NCBI GenBank assembly: GCA_021151665.1
Contig: JAGKWW010000058.1
Coordinates: 1 to 14,644, forward strand
DNA from: Flavobacteriaceae bacterium
Lineage (GTDB): Bacteria > Bacteroidota > Bacteroidia > Flavobacteriales > Flavobacteriaceae
DNA length: 14,644 nt
Direction: 5' to 3'
The position numbers and the translations under genes are program-made. Each line of letters opens with the position of its first letter. The stretch's first letter is position 1. Of this stretch, positions 1 to 5,937 are shown one piece after another. The notes under the pieces are model-generated. The model had not been told where the DNA came from, ran no database searches, and was given only the letters and a program-made list of their open reading frames with translations.

Positions 1-28
1 ACTTTGGGCAAAAAGATAAATTTGCCCC

Positions 29-58
29 TTGCCCGTTAAATAAAAATTACTATTTTTG
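29..58 (+). promoter_or_regulatory. Bacteroidota-type promoter of the rpsF operon
   Basis: A TTG at 29-31 is followed after 19 bases by TATTTTTG at 51-58, matching the phylum consensus TTG-N(17-23)-TAnnTTTG for the primary sigma factor. The start of transcription would fall a few bases after 58, giving a leader of roughly 30 nt before the rpsF ATG at 94. The leader is AT-rich and shows no stem-loop. Bases 1-28 hold nothing I recognise. Confidence 0.8.
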
Positions 59-93
59 CACCCAATTTTATAACAAAATAAATTATTCACATC

Positions 94-435
94 ATGAATC
101 ACTATGAAACTGTTTTCATCTTGAATCCCGTTTTATCTGAAACCCAGGTAAAGGAAACAGTAAGTAAGTTTGAAGATTTTCTTACTTCAAGGGGTGCAGA
201 GATCGTTGCAAAAGAAGACTGGGGCCTTAAAAAGCTTGCTTATGAGATCCAGCACAAGAAAAGCGGCTTTTACACACTGTTCCAGTTTAAAGCTCCGGGA
301 GAAATCCTTATCGCTTTCGAAACTGAGTTCCGCCGCGATGAGCGCGTTATGCGTTTCCTTACAGTAGCTATGGATAAGCACGCTGTATCATGGGCAGAGA
401 GAAGGAGAGAAAAACTTAAATCTAAAGCAAACTAA
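94..435 (+). CDS. rpsF: 30S ribosomal protein bS6
   Basis: The 113-residue product is ribosomal protein bS6, which sits on the platform of the small subunit and forms a heterodimer with bS18. The opening MNHYETVFILNPVLSETQVK and the later stretch GLKKLAYEIQHKKSGFY are characteristic of the family, as is the run FRRDERVMRFLTV near residues 80-92. The length is within the family range; E. coli S6 is longer through an acidic tail. The ATG at 94 is the only sensible start and has no Shine-Dalgarno sequence, as usual in this phylum. It is the first gene of an rpsF-rpsR-rplI operon, with rpsR starting 2 nt after its stop. In Bacteroidota, bS6 is reported to help bS18 and bS21 hold the 16S rRNA 3' end. 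Confidence 0.97.
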   Translation: MNHYETVFILNPVLSETQVKETVSKFEDFLTSRGAEIVAKEDWGLKKLAYEIQHKKSGFYTLFQFKAPGEILIAFETEFRRDERVMRFLTVAMDKHAVSWAERRREKLKSKAN

Positions 436-437
436 TT

Positions 438-734
438 ATGTCAACTATAGAGCAGTCAGCTAAAGGAAAAAAAGACGGGGATATCAGGTATCTTACGCCT
501 TTGAATATAGAGACGAACAAGCAAAAGAAATATTGCCGTTTCAAGAAAGCAGGCATCAAATATGTAGATTACAAAGATCCTGATTTTCTTTTGAAATTTG
601 TTAACGAGCAGGGCAAGATCCTTCCTCGTCGCCTTACCGGTACTTCTTTGAAATTCCAAAGGAAAGTATCTGTAGCCGTAAAAAGAGCACGTCACCTGGC
701 ACTAATGCCTTATGTGGCTGATTTACTAAAATAA
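438..734 (+). CDS. rpsR: 30S ribosomal protein bS18
   Basis: The 98-residue product is bS18, the platform protein that binds bS6 and 16S rRNA. The core from about residue 29 carries the family signature: KKYCRFKKAGIKYVDYKD, then LLKFVNEQGKILPRRLTGTS and the basic run KRARHLALMPY. Compared with the 75-residue E. coli protein there is an N-terminal extension of about 20 residues rich in Lys and Asp, a common flavobacterial form. The start is 2 nt after the rpsF stop, with no Shine-Dalgarno sequence, so translation is probably coupled to rpsF. The single CxxF-type cysteine remnant (YCRF) is retained without a full zinc site. Confidence 0.97.
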   Translation: MSTIEQSAKGKKDGDIRYLTPLNIETNKQKKYCRFKKAGIKYVDYKDPDFLLKFVNEQGKILPRRLTGTSLKFQRKVSVAVKRARHLALMPYVADLLK

Positions 735-735
735 T

Positions 736-742
736 AAGGAGG
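736..742 (+). promoter_or_regulatory. Full Shine-Dalgarno sequence before rplI
   Basis: AAGGAGG lies 7 nt before the rplI ATG at 750, beginning just after the rpsR stop (732-734). It could pair over seven bases with the conserved CCUCC-containing 16S 3' end. No other start codon in this window has such a sequence; most are preceded by A/T-rich DNA. In a phylum whose ribosomes normally occlude the anti-Shine-Dalgarno, a perfect site at an ideal distance is unusual. Confidence 0.8.
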
Positions 743-749
743 CAATATT

Positions 750-1196
750 ATGGAACTTATACTTAAACAAGACGTACAGAATTTAGGGTTTAAAGATGAT
801 GTTGTTACAGTAAAAGCCGGATATGGCCGTAACTATCTTATCCCTCAGGGGTTTGCTATGGTAGCAACTCCAACTGCCAAGAAAGTACTTGCAGAAAACC
901 TTAAGCAAAGGGCATTTAAAGAGCAAAAGCTTGTAGATGATGCCAAGAAAGTTGCTGAGGCTCTTAAAGCACTTGAGATCAAGATCACTGCGAAAGCAGG
1001 TGGCGAAAAACTGTTTGGTTCTGTAACCAATGCAGATATCGCTGAAGCTCTTGAAAAGAACGGACAGTCTATCGAGAAGAAATTCATCAACAGCGGTATC
1101 GTGAAGCGTACAGGAAAATATTCTGCAAGCATCAGGCTACACCGCAGTGTGATCGTAGACCTTCCTTACGAGATCGTTGCTGAGCAAGCTAACTAA
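750..1196 (+). CDS. rplI: 50S ribosomal protein bL9
   Basis: The 148-residue product is bL9, the elongated large-subunit protein that binds 23S rRNA near the L1 stalk base. The N-terminal RNA-binding domain is clear: MELILKQDVQNLGFKDDVVT followed by VKAGYGRNYLIPQGFA, the bL9 signature, around residues 20-37. A long connecting helix rich in Lys, Ala and Glu spans roughly residues 40-75, and the C-terminal domain contains GGEKLFGSVT and a closing LPYEIVAE segment. The length matches the E. coli protein (149). The ATG at 750 is fixed by the strong Shine-Dalgarno site 7 nt upstream. It is the last gene of the operon; a terminator follows at once. Confidence 0.97.
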   Translation: MELILKQDVQNLGFKDDVVTVKAGYGRNYLIPQGFAMVATPTAKKVLAENLKQRAFKEQKLVDDAKKVAEALKALEIKITAKAGGEKLFGSVTNADIAEALEKNGQSIEKKFINSGIVKRTGKYSASIRLHRSVIVDLPYEIVAEQAN

Positions 1197-1213
1197 TTAG
1201 CTGAAAATTATAT

Positions 1214-1242
1214 AAAGCCTTCCTTCACGGGAAGGCTTTTTT
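1214..1242 (+). terminator. Rho-independent terminator of rpsF-rpsR-rplI
   Basis: A perfect 10-bp stem, AAAGCCTTCC (1214-1223) with GGAAGGCTTT (1230-1239), encloses a 6-nt loop (TTCACG). Six T's run from 1237 to 1242. It starts 17 nt after the rplI stop. Confidence 0.93.
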
Positions 1243-1313
1243 ATTTATATAGAGTAGGTTTATCTTTATACGACGGCCGATCAACAAATAATCATATCAA
1301 CGAATCAACATAC

Positions 1314-1781
1314 ATGAAATACGCAAGACTTACCAAAGAGCAGTTTGAAGAGCTGCACCCCGAATTTGTACGTTTCCTGGCTTCGCAGCAAATCGATAAG
1401 AATGAATGGGACACACTTAAAGCCGAAAAGCCCGAAGTAGCTGAGCAGGAACTTGATGTTTTCTCTGACCTGATCTGGGATGCCGTACTGGAGAAGGCAG
1501 AATGGCTGGAACATTATTCTTCAAACCATATCTTCCTTTTTAAAGTGGGTAAAGAGGATATGTACAGTATCATCATCCATGCCCACACACCGCACGCCGA
1601 CCTGCTTACCGAAGCCGGGCTGCAGTGGCTCAATGAGAATATCTTTTCTAATGACGTGCAGGTAACGCGCGGCACCAAGCCATTCGGCACCGACCGCAAC
1701 GCCGAAATATTCAGCCTTATACAGCAGGGTGCAGTGTTAAGCGACGGAACGCTTTATAAGCAGTTGGAGGATATGTTTTAA
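1314..1781 (+). CDS. DUF6495 family protein, function unknown
   Basis: I recognise this 155-residue protein as the flavobacterial family annotated DUF6495; no function is known to me. It has no signal peptide, membrane segment or cysteine, so it should be cytosolic. It opens MKYARLTKEQFEELHPEFVRFLASQQIDKNEW, a mostly helical acidic region, then has a hydrophobic strand-like segment (HIFLFKVGKEDMYSIIIHAH, about residues 73-92). A Trp-containing helix (GLQWLNENIF) and a conserved-looking tail (GTKPFGTDRNAEIFSLIQQGA) follow. The HAHTPHAD run clusters three histidines and an aspartate, which might bind a metal, but this is a guess. It has no Shine-Dalgarno sequence and only weak promoter-like matches upstream. 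It follows the rplI terminator and converges on the gene at 1856-2827 across a repeat array. Confidence 0.8.
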   Translation: MKYARLTKEQFEELHPEFVRFLASQQIDKNEWDTLKAEKPEVAEQELDVFSDLIWDAVLEKAEWLEHYSSNHIFLFKVGKEDMYSIIIHAHTPHADLLTEAGLQWLNENIFSNDVQVTRGTKPFGTDRNAEIFSLIQQGAVLSDGTLYKQLEDMF

Positions 1782-1863
1782 CTGAGGCTCTGAGGACCTG
1801 AGTGATTTAGGTTCTGAGAAGTTCTTAGGAACTTAGGAACTAAGTTTCTTAGGCTCTAAGATT
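1782..1863. repeat. Degenerate tandem octamer array CTNAGNNN
   Basis: Ten consecutive units cover this stretch. Nine are 8 nt and one (1814-1823) is 10 nt: CTGAGGCT, CTGAGGAC, CTGAGTGA, TTTAGGTT, CTGAGAAGTT, CTTAGGAA twice, CTAAGTTT, CTTAGGCT, CTAAGATT. The core CTNAG is self-complementary, so neighbouring units can pair. The best hairpin joins AACTTAG (1830-1836) and CTAAGTT (1840-1846) over a GAA loop and extends outward to about 1823-1853 with one mismatch. The array begins right after the DUF6495 stop, and its last unit supplies the TAG stop of the opposite gene. No standard terminator lies in this convergent gap, so the array may serve as one. Confidence 0.8.
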
Positions 1864-2827
1864 CAAAAAACTCGAACGCATCGATAATATCCAGATAGAC
1901 GCCGTCAAAACCGGCGTTTATTATTTTATTAAGGTAGCTATCGCTGTTTTTGTAAATGATACCCTGCCATTCGGCATTCCAATATTGCACCTTATAGTTA
2001 CCGGGCCAGTCCGGGTTTTCTGCGGCCATCCATGACGGCGGGTTTGCGATCCATGAAGCGTCCCAGTAATAGCGGTAATCTTCGGCTTCGCCAACGCTCA
2101 TGTAGCAAATCAACATCCGTGTGCCGCCGTTGGCCTTGTGTTTCAACTGAGCCAATTCAGCGGCGGTAAATGCCTCGTTGTTTAGGAACAGGTCCATAAT
2201 CACGACATCATAGTTCGTAGCTGCCACAGCATTAATAAAAGCCTGCTTGATTTCAAAATTTTCGGGATTGATAAGGTACAGGAAATTCTTTGCCTGCGAG
2301 AGCGAGGTAATGTCTGAAGCATTAACGTTGTTAGGCTGCCCCGCAGGAATTACATTCAGCGCACGTTGCGGGGCCGCAAACGAGATGTAGCCCTCGGTTG
2401 CATTTTGCTGATAAGACGAGGCCATCTTTTGCGGAGCGCTGCAGTAATCAGTCACCAGGATAGTTTTGCCTGCATTCTTAGAAATGTTCAGCACGCCTTT
2501 AAGGTAAGCGTTGTCCTCATCAGGTGTCGGGTGATCGTCTTCATCATACCCGAAGAACAGATCTTCCTGGCCGTTGCCATCAATGGCATTCAGATATTCC
2601 ATCACCGGGCTACCATCTTCATCACCCGTGGTACTTACCAGTTCTATCCCATTCTGCGGGATTACGGCAAATCCCGGATGCAGTCCTTTTGCTTTTTGGC
2701 TGATGCCGATGACAAGGCTGCGCATCTCCTGTCGGTAGCTGCTGTTGGCGTTTGGGTCGGTGGTGTCGCTATCGCTGCTGCATGAGCAAAGAATGGCTAT
2801 AAGAAGCAGTCCGGTTATTTTCTTCAT
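1856..2827 (-). CDS. Exported TM1410/MJ1477-type putative glycoside hydrolase lipoprotein
   Basis: The 323-residue product resembles the TM1410/MJ1477 family (COG2342, often labelled endo-alpha-1,4-polygalactosaminidase), predicted TIM-barrel glycosidases. Residues 1-16 form a lipoprotein signal peptide ending in the lipobox LCSC (Cys16). The following SSDSDTTD is acidic, like the surface-export signals of flavobacterial lipoproteins. Family motifs are YMSVGEAEDYRYYW (242-255), NPDWPGNYKVQYW (271-283) and GFDGVYLDIIDAFEFFE (306-322). Asp212 (VVIMDLF) and Glu247 (SVGEAED) are catalytic candidates by loose analogy with related hydrolases. The segment MRSLVIGISQKAKG...PGFAVIPQNGIELV, C-terminal in the family members I remember, is N-terminal here (35-64), suggesting circular permutation. 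The gene is monocistronic and diverges from ligA; I found no convincing promoter. The substrate is unknown. Confidence 0.82.
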   Translation of the reverse strand: MKKITGLLLIAILCSCSSDSDTTDPNANSSYRQEMRSLVIGISQKAKGLHPGFAVIPQNGIELVSTTGDEDGSPVMEYLNAIDGNGQEDLFFGYDEDDHPTPDEDNAYLKGVLNISKNAGKTILVTDYCSAPQKMASSYQQNATEGYISFAAPQRALNVIPAGQPNNVNASDITSLSQAKNFLYLINPENFEIKQAFINAVAATNYDVVIMDLFLNNEAFTAAELAQLKHKANGGTRMLICYMSVGEAEDYRYYWDASWIANPPSWMAAENPDWPGNYKVQYWNAEWQGIIYKNSDSYLNKIINAGFDGVYLDIIDAFEFFES

Positions 2828-2940
2828 GGTAATTTTTTACAATTAAACTGATCTGGCACCTTATAAATTGCATCCTAAAGGAAAAGAAACATTTCCGGTT
2901 TTGCAAGTTTTGGCTAAATTAGCGGGGCAAACTACTTTCA

Positions 2941-4938
2941 ATGGACACCTTTCAAAAGATAACCGAACTCCGCGAGGAGCTCAACCAGCATAACTATAAC
3001 TATTACGTGCTTGATGCACCAACCATATCGGACCTTGAGTTTGATATGAAACTGCGTGAGCTGCAGGCTCTCGAAGAAAAGCACCCCGAGTTTGCCGATC
3101 CTGATTCGCCGACCCAGCGAGTGGGTGGTGGTATTACCAAAAATTTTAATACAGTAGTGCACGAGCACCGTATGTATTCGCTGGACAACGCTTATTCTAA
3201 AGAAGAGGTGCTCGATTGGGAAAAACGCGTCCACAAAGGGTTAGGAACAGATAATGTGCAGTATACCTGCGAACTTAAATATGATGGCGCTTCCATCAGT
3301 ATCACTTATGAAAATGGAAGGCTGGTAAAAGCCGTAACGCGTGGCGACGGTTTTCAGGGTGATGAAGTAACCACGAATATCAAAACTATCCGTTCGGTAC
3401 CATTGAAGCTAAAAGGGGATTACCCTGATAAGTTTGACATACGCGGAGAGATCATCCTTCCGCTGGAGGGATTTTCAAAAATGAACCAGGAAGTTATTGA
3501 GGCGGGGGGTACACCATACGCTAATCCCAGAAACACCGCTTCCGGCAGCCTGAAACTGCAGGATAGCGCAGAGGTAGCCCGCCGTCCGCTCGATTGCCTG
3601 CTTTATAGTATTATCGGGAACAATCTGCCGATAGAGACACAGTACGAAGGGCTTACTAAAACGCGCGAATGGGGATTTAAGGTGCCGAAGGAGGCAAAGC
3701 TGGCTAATTCAATTGAGGAGGTTTTCGCATTTATCGATCATTGGGATATTAATCGCCATGATCTCCCGTATGAAACTGATGGTGTGGTTATTAAGGTAAA
3801 CGACCGCCACCAGCAGGATGAATTGGGCTACACGGCCAAGTCACCGCGTTGGGCCATTGCATATAAGTTTAAGGCCGAGCGCGTGGAAACCCGCCTGCAT
3901 AAGATTACCTACCAGGTAGGGCGTACGGGGGCTATCACGCCTGTAGCCAACCTTGAGCCTGTGCAGTTGGGAGGGACGGTCGTAAAACGTGCCTCACTGC
4001 ATAATGCCGACCAGATAGAAAAGCTCGACGTGCGCGAAGGTGATATGGTGTATGTAGAAAAGGGCGGGGAAATTATCCCGAAGATCATCGCGGTCGATTT
4101 TACGCAGCGCGACCCTGAAAGTATGCCAACGGTATACATTACCAAATGTCCTGAATGCCTGGCCGAACTGGAACGCAAAGAAGGCGAGGCGCAGCACTAT
4201 TGCCCTAACTATTATGGCTGCCCGCCCCAGATCGTTGGGCGCATACAGCATTTCATTTCGCGAAAAGCGATGGATATTGAAGGCCTGGGTGGCGAAACAG
4301 TGACACTGCTATATAACTCCGGACTGGTGCAAAACTACGCCGATCTGTATGAACTGAAAAAAGAACAGGTTGTGCCTTTGGAACGCATGGCAGACAAATC
4401 GACAGAGAATATTATAAATGGGATTGAAGCCTCTAAGCAAATACCGTTTGAGCGCGTACTGTATGCATTAGGAATACGCTATGTGGGTGAAACCGTTGCT
4501 AAAAAGCTGGCAAAGCATTATAAAACGATAGATAATCTTGCGAATGCGACACTCGCAGAATTGATCGAGGTTGATGAAATCGGCGAGCGCATCGCGCAGA
4601 GCGTGCTTGATTTTTTTGCAGATGAAAATAACCGGAAATTAGTAGAGAGATTAAAGGGTTATGGAGTTCAGTTGGAAGCATCGCAAACCAATGCAGTTGC
4701 CGCAAGCGATAAGCTGGCCGGAAAGATATTTGTTGTGTCCGGAGTGTTTAATAAGTTTTCCCGCGACGACATTAAAAAAGCCATTGAGGACAACGGCGGA
4801 AAAGTGGGCAGCTCTATTTCATCCAAGACACATTATGTGGTAGCAGGGGATAATATGGGCCCGGCGAAACTTGAAAAAGCAACGCAGCTGGGGGTTGCAA
4901 TTATCAGTGAGGATGAATTTATTCAGATGATTTCTTAG
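2941..4938 (+). CDS. ligA: NAD-dependent DNA ligase LigA
   Basis: This 665-residue enzyme seals nicks in duplex DNA using NAD+, joining Okazaki fragments and finishing excision repair. All domains are present in order: the N-terminal Ia domain with paired tyrosines (YNYY, 19-22) that bind the NMN half of NAD; the adenylation domain with the nucleophile Lys113 in ELKYDG (111-116); and the OB fold from about 315. A four-Cys zinc site follows (Cys403, Cys406, Cys421, Cys427, spaced as in E. coli LigA), then helix-hairpin-helix repeats around 440-580 and a BRCT domain from about 589 to the end. The length is close to E. coli LigA (671). The ATG at 2941 has no Shine-Dalgarno sequence. Its TAG stop sits at the edge of the heptamer repeat at 4938-5030. 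Confidence 0.98.
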   Translation: MDTFQKITELREELNQHNYNYYVLDAPTISDLEFDMKLRELQALEEKHPEFADPDSPTQRVGGGITKNFNTVVHEHRMYSLDNAYSKEEVLDWEKRVHKGLGTDNVQYTCELKYDGASISITYENGRLVKAVTRGDGFQGDEVTTNIKTIRSVPLKLKGDYPDKFDIRGEIILPLEGFSKMNQEVIEAGGTPYANPRNTASGSLKLQDSAEVARRPLDCLLYSIIGNNLPIETQYEGLTKTREWGFKVPKEAKLANSIEEVFAFIDHWDINRHDLPYETDGVVIKVNDRHQQDELGYTAKSPRWAIAYKFKAERVETRLHKITYQVGRTGAITPVANLEPVQLGGTVVKRASLHNADQIEKLDVREGDMVYVEKGGEIIPKIIAVDFTQRDPESMPTVYITKCPECLAELERKEGEAQHYCPNYYGCPPQIVGRIQHFISRKAMDIEGLGGETVTLLYNSGLVQNYADLYELKKEQVVPLERMADKSTENIINGIEASKQIPFERVLYALGIRYVGETVAKKLAKHYKTIDNLANATLAELIEVDEIGERIAQSVLDFFADENNRKLVERLKGYGVQLEASQTNAVAASDKLAGKIFVVSGVFNKFSRDDIKKAIEDNGGKVGSSISSKTHYVVAGDNMGPAKLEKATQLGVAIISEDEFIQMIS

Positions 4939-5030
4939 TCAAAAGTCAAAAGTCGAAGGGCGAAATCTGCCGGAGGTAGCTAGCGGTGAAAACTACAGGT
5001 CGTTAAGACTTTTGACTTTCGGCTTTAGAC
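4938..5030. repeat. Palindromic heptamer repeat (GTCNAAA) between convergent genes
   Basis: On the plus strand four heptads run from 4938 (GTCAAAA, GTCAAAA, GTCGAAG, GGCGAAA). On the minus strand, reading back from 5030, come GTCTAAA, GCCGAAA, GTCAAAA and a partial GTC. The arms 4938-4954 and 5007-5023 pair over 17 positions: 15 Watson-Crick pairs, one G-T pair and one mismatch, around a 52-nt spacer. The last G of the ligA stop and the whole TAA stop of the minus-strand metallophosphatase (5025-5027) lie inside the units. Transcripts from either side would form this stem, so it may act as a two-way terminator. Confidence 0.82.
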
Positions 5031-5933
5031 AATTATCGTCCTTCCTTTTCCTTTTTTTCGTCCCTTTTCAAAATAGAAGTCCACACGGCCTAAGTTGATA
5101 CCGTAACATCCTACCTGACAGATCATGGTGTCTTCGCCATCAAGGTTTTTCTGGAGATGTGGTTTGGTAAGGAAAGTATGGGTGTGCCCGCCGATAATCA
5201 GGTCGATATTTTTGGTAGTCCGGGCCAGTACAATGTCCGATATTTTCTCGGGTTCGTTAGCATAGATAAAGCCAAGGTGAGAAAGGCAGATCACGAGGTC
5301 GCACTTCTGGTTGATCTTTAAGATGCGGCTCATGTCCTGCGCCACTTCTATCGGGTTGTTGTAAACCGTTTCTTTGTAGAGTTTTTTATCGACAAGGCCG
5401 TTTAACTCTACGCCGAGCCCAAAGATACCTATCTTAATGCCATCTACAGTAAATATCTTATAAGGCTTTACAATACCATTCAGCACGGTATTCTTAAAAT
5501 CGTAGTTGGCGGAAACAAAGTCGAATTTTGCATGCGGCAGCATGGCGTTAAATCCATCGATACCGTTATCAAAGTCGTGGTTGCCCATCGTCGCCAGGTC
5601 GTATTTCAGCATGCTCATCATCTTGAATTCGAGTTCGCCGCCGTAGTAGTTAAAGTAGGGCGTTCCCTGGAATACATCGCCTGCATCCAGTAGCAGCGTG
5701 TTCGGGTTTTCCTTCCGTATTTGCTCTACAAGGGTGGCCCGGCGCGCTACTCCGCCCATGTTCGGATACTTCGGGTCGTCTGCAGGGAATGGGTCAAGGT
5801 GGCTGTGCGTATCGTTGGTATGGAGTATCGTGATCTTTTTTACTTCAGGGTCTTCAAAGCTCATCAGCGGAAGCCCTCCCATTACAAGGGCTGATCCGGC
5901 TGCGGTCTTCTGTATAAAATCTCTTCTTTTCAT
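5025..5933 (-). CDS. 5'-nucleotidase catalytic half: exported calcineurin-like metallophosphatase
   Basis: This 302-residue protein matches only the N-terminal catalytic domain of UshA-type 5'-nucleotidases, which remove phosphate from nucleotides outside the cytoplasm. Dimetal motifs appear in order: HTNDTHSH (39-46), DAGDVFQGT, GNHDFD, SHLGF and GGHTHTF near 250, where the second His takes the place of the Gln of E. coli UshA. The N-terminus KRRDFIQKTAAGSALVMGGL is a twin-arginine (Tat) signal: RRDF motif, mild hydrophobic stretch, no lipobox. The C-terminal nucleotide-binding domain is absent; the protein ends soon after the metallophosphatase fold. That domain is encoded by the next gene upstream in the same operon, 4 nt away. 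The ATG at 5933 has only a weak AAGG nearby. The stop codon lies in the heptamer repeat. Confidence 0.9.
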   Translation of the reverse strand: MKRRDFIQKTAAGSALVMGGLPLMSFEDPEVKKITILHTNDTHSHLDPFPADDPKYPNMGGVARRATLVEQIRKENPNTLLLDAGDVFQGTPYFNYYGGELEFKMMSMLKYDLATMGNHDFDNGIDGFNAMLPHAKFDFVSANYDFKNTVLNGIVKPYKIFTVDGIKIGIFGLGVELNGLVDKKLYKETVYNNPIEVAQDMSRILKINQKCDLVICLSHLGFIYANEPEKISDIVLARTTKNIDLIIGGHTHTFLTKPHLQKNLDGEDTMICQVGCYGINLGRVDFYFEKGRKKGKGRTIIV

Positions 5934-5937
5934 GGCC

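Noticed and set aside
1255..1268. Possible DUF6495 promoter (TAGGTTTA or TATCTTTA)
   Set aside because: Each is one base off the -7 consensus, and no TTG lies at the right distance upstream.
2366..2785. 139-residue plus-strand open frame opposite the TM1410-like gene
   Set aside because: It lies wholly antisense to a gene with clear family motifs and a signal peptide, and its own translation shows no domain or start signal.
2901..2922. Possible ligA promoter (TTG at 2901 and TAAATTAG at 2915-2922)
   Set aside because: The spacing is about 11 bases and the -7 element departs from consensus at one of its conserved T/G positions; the same near-palindrome reads similarly on both strands. Not convincing.
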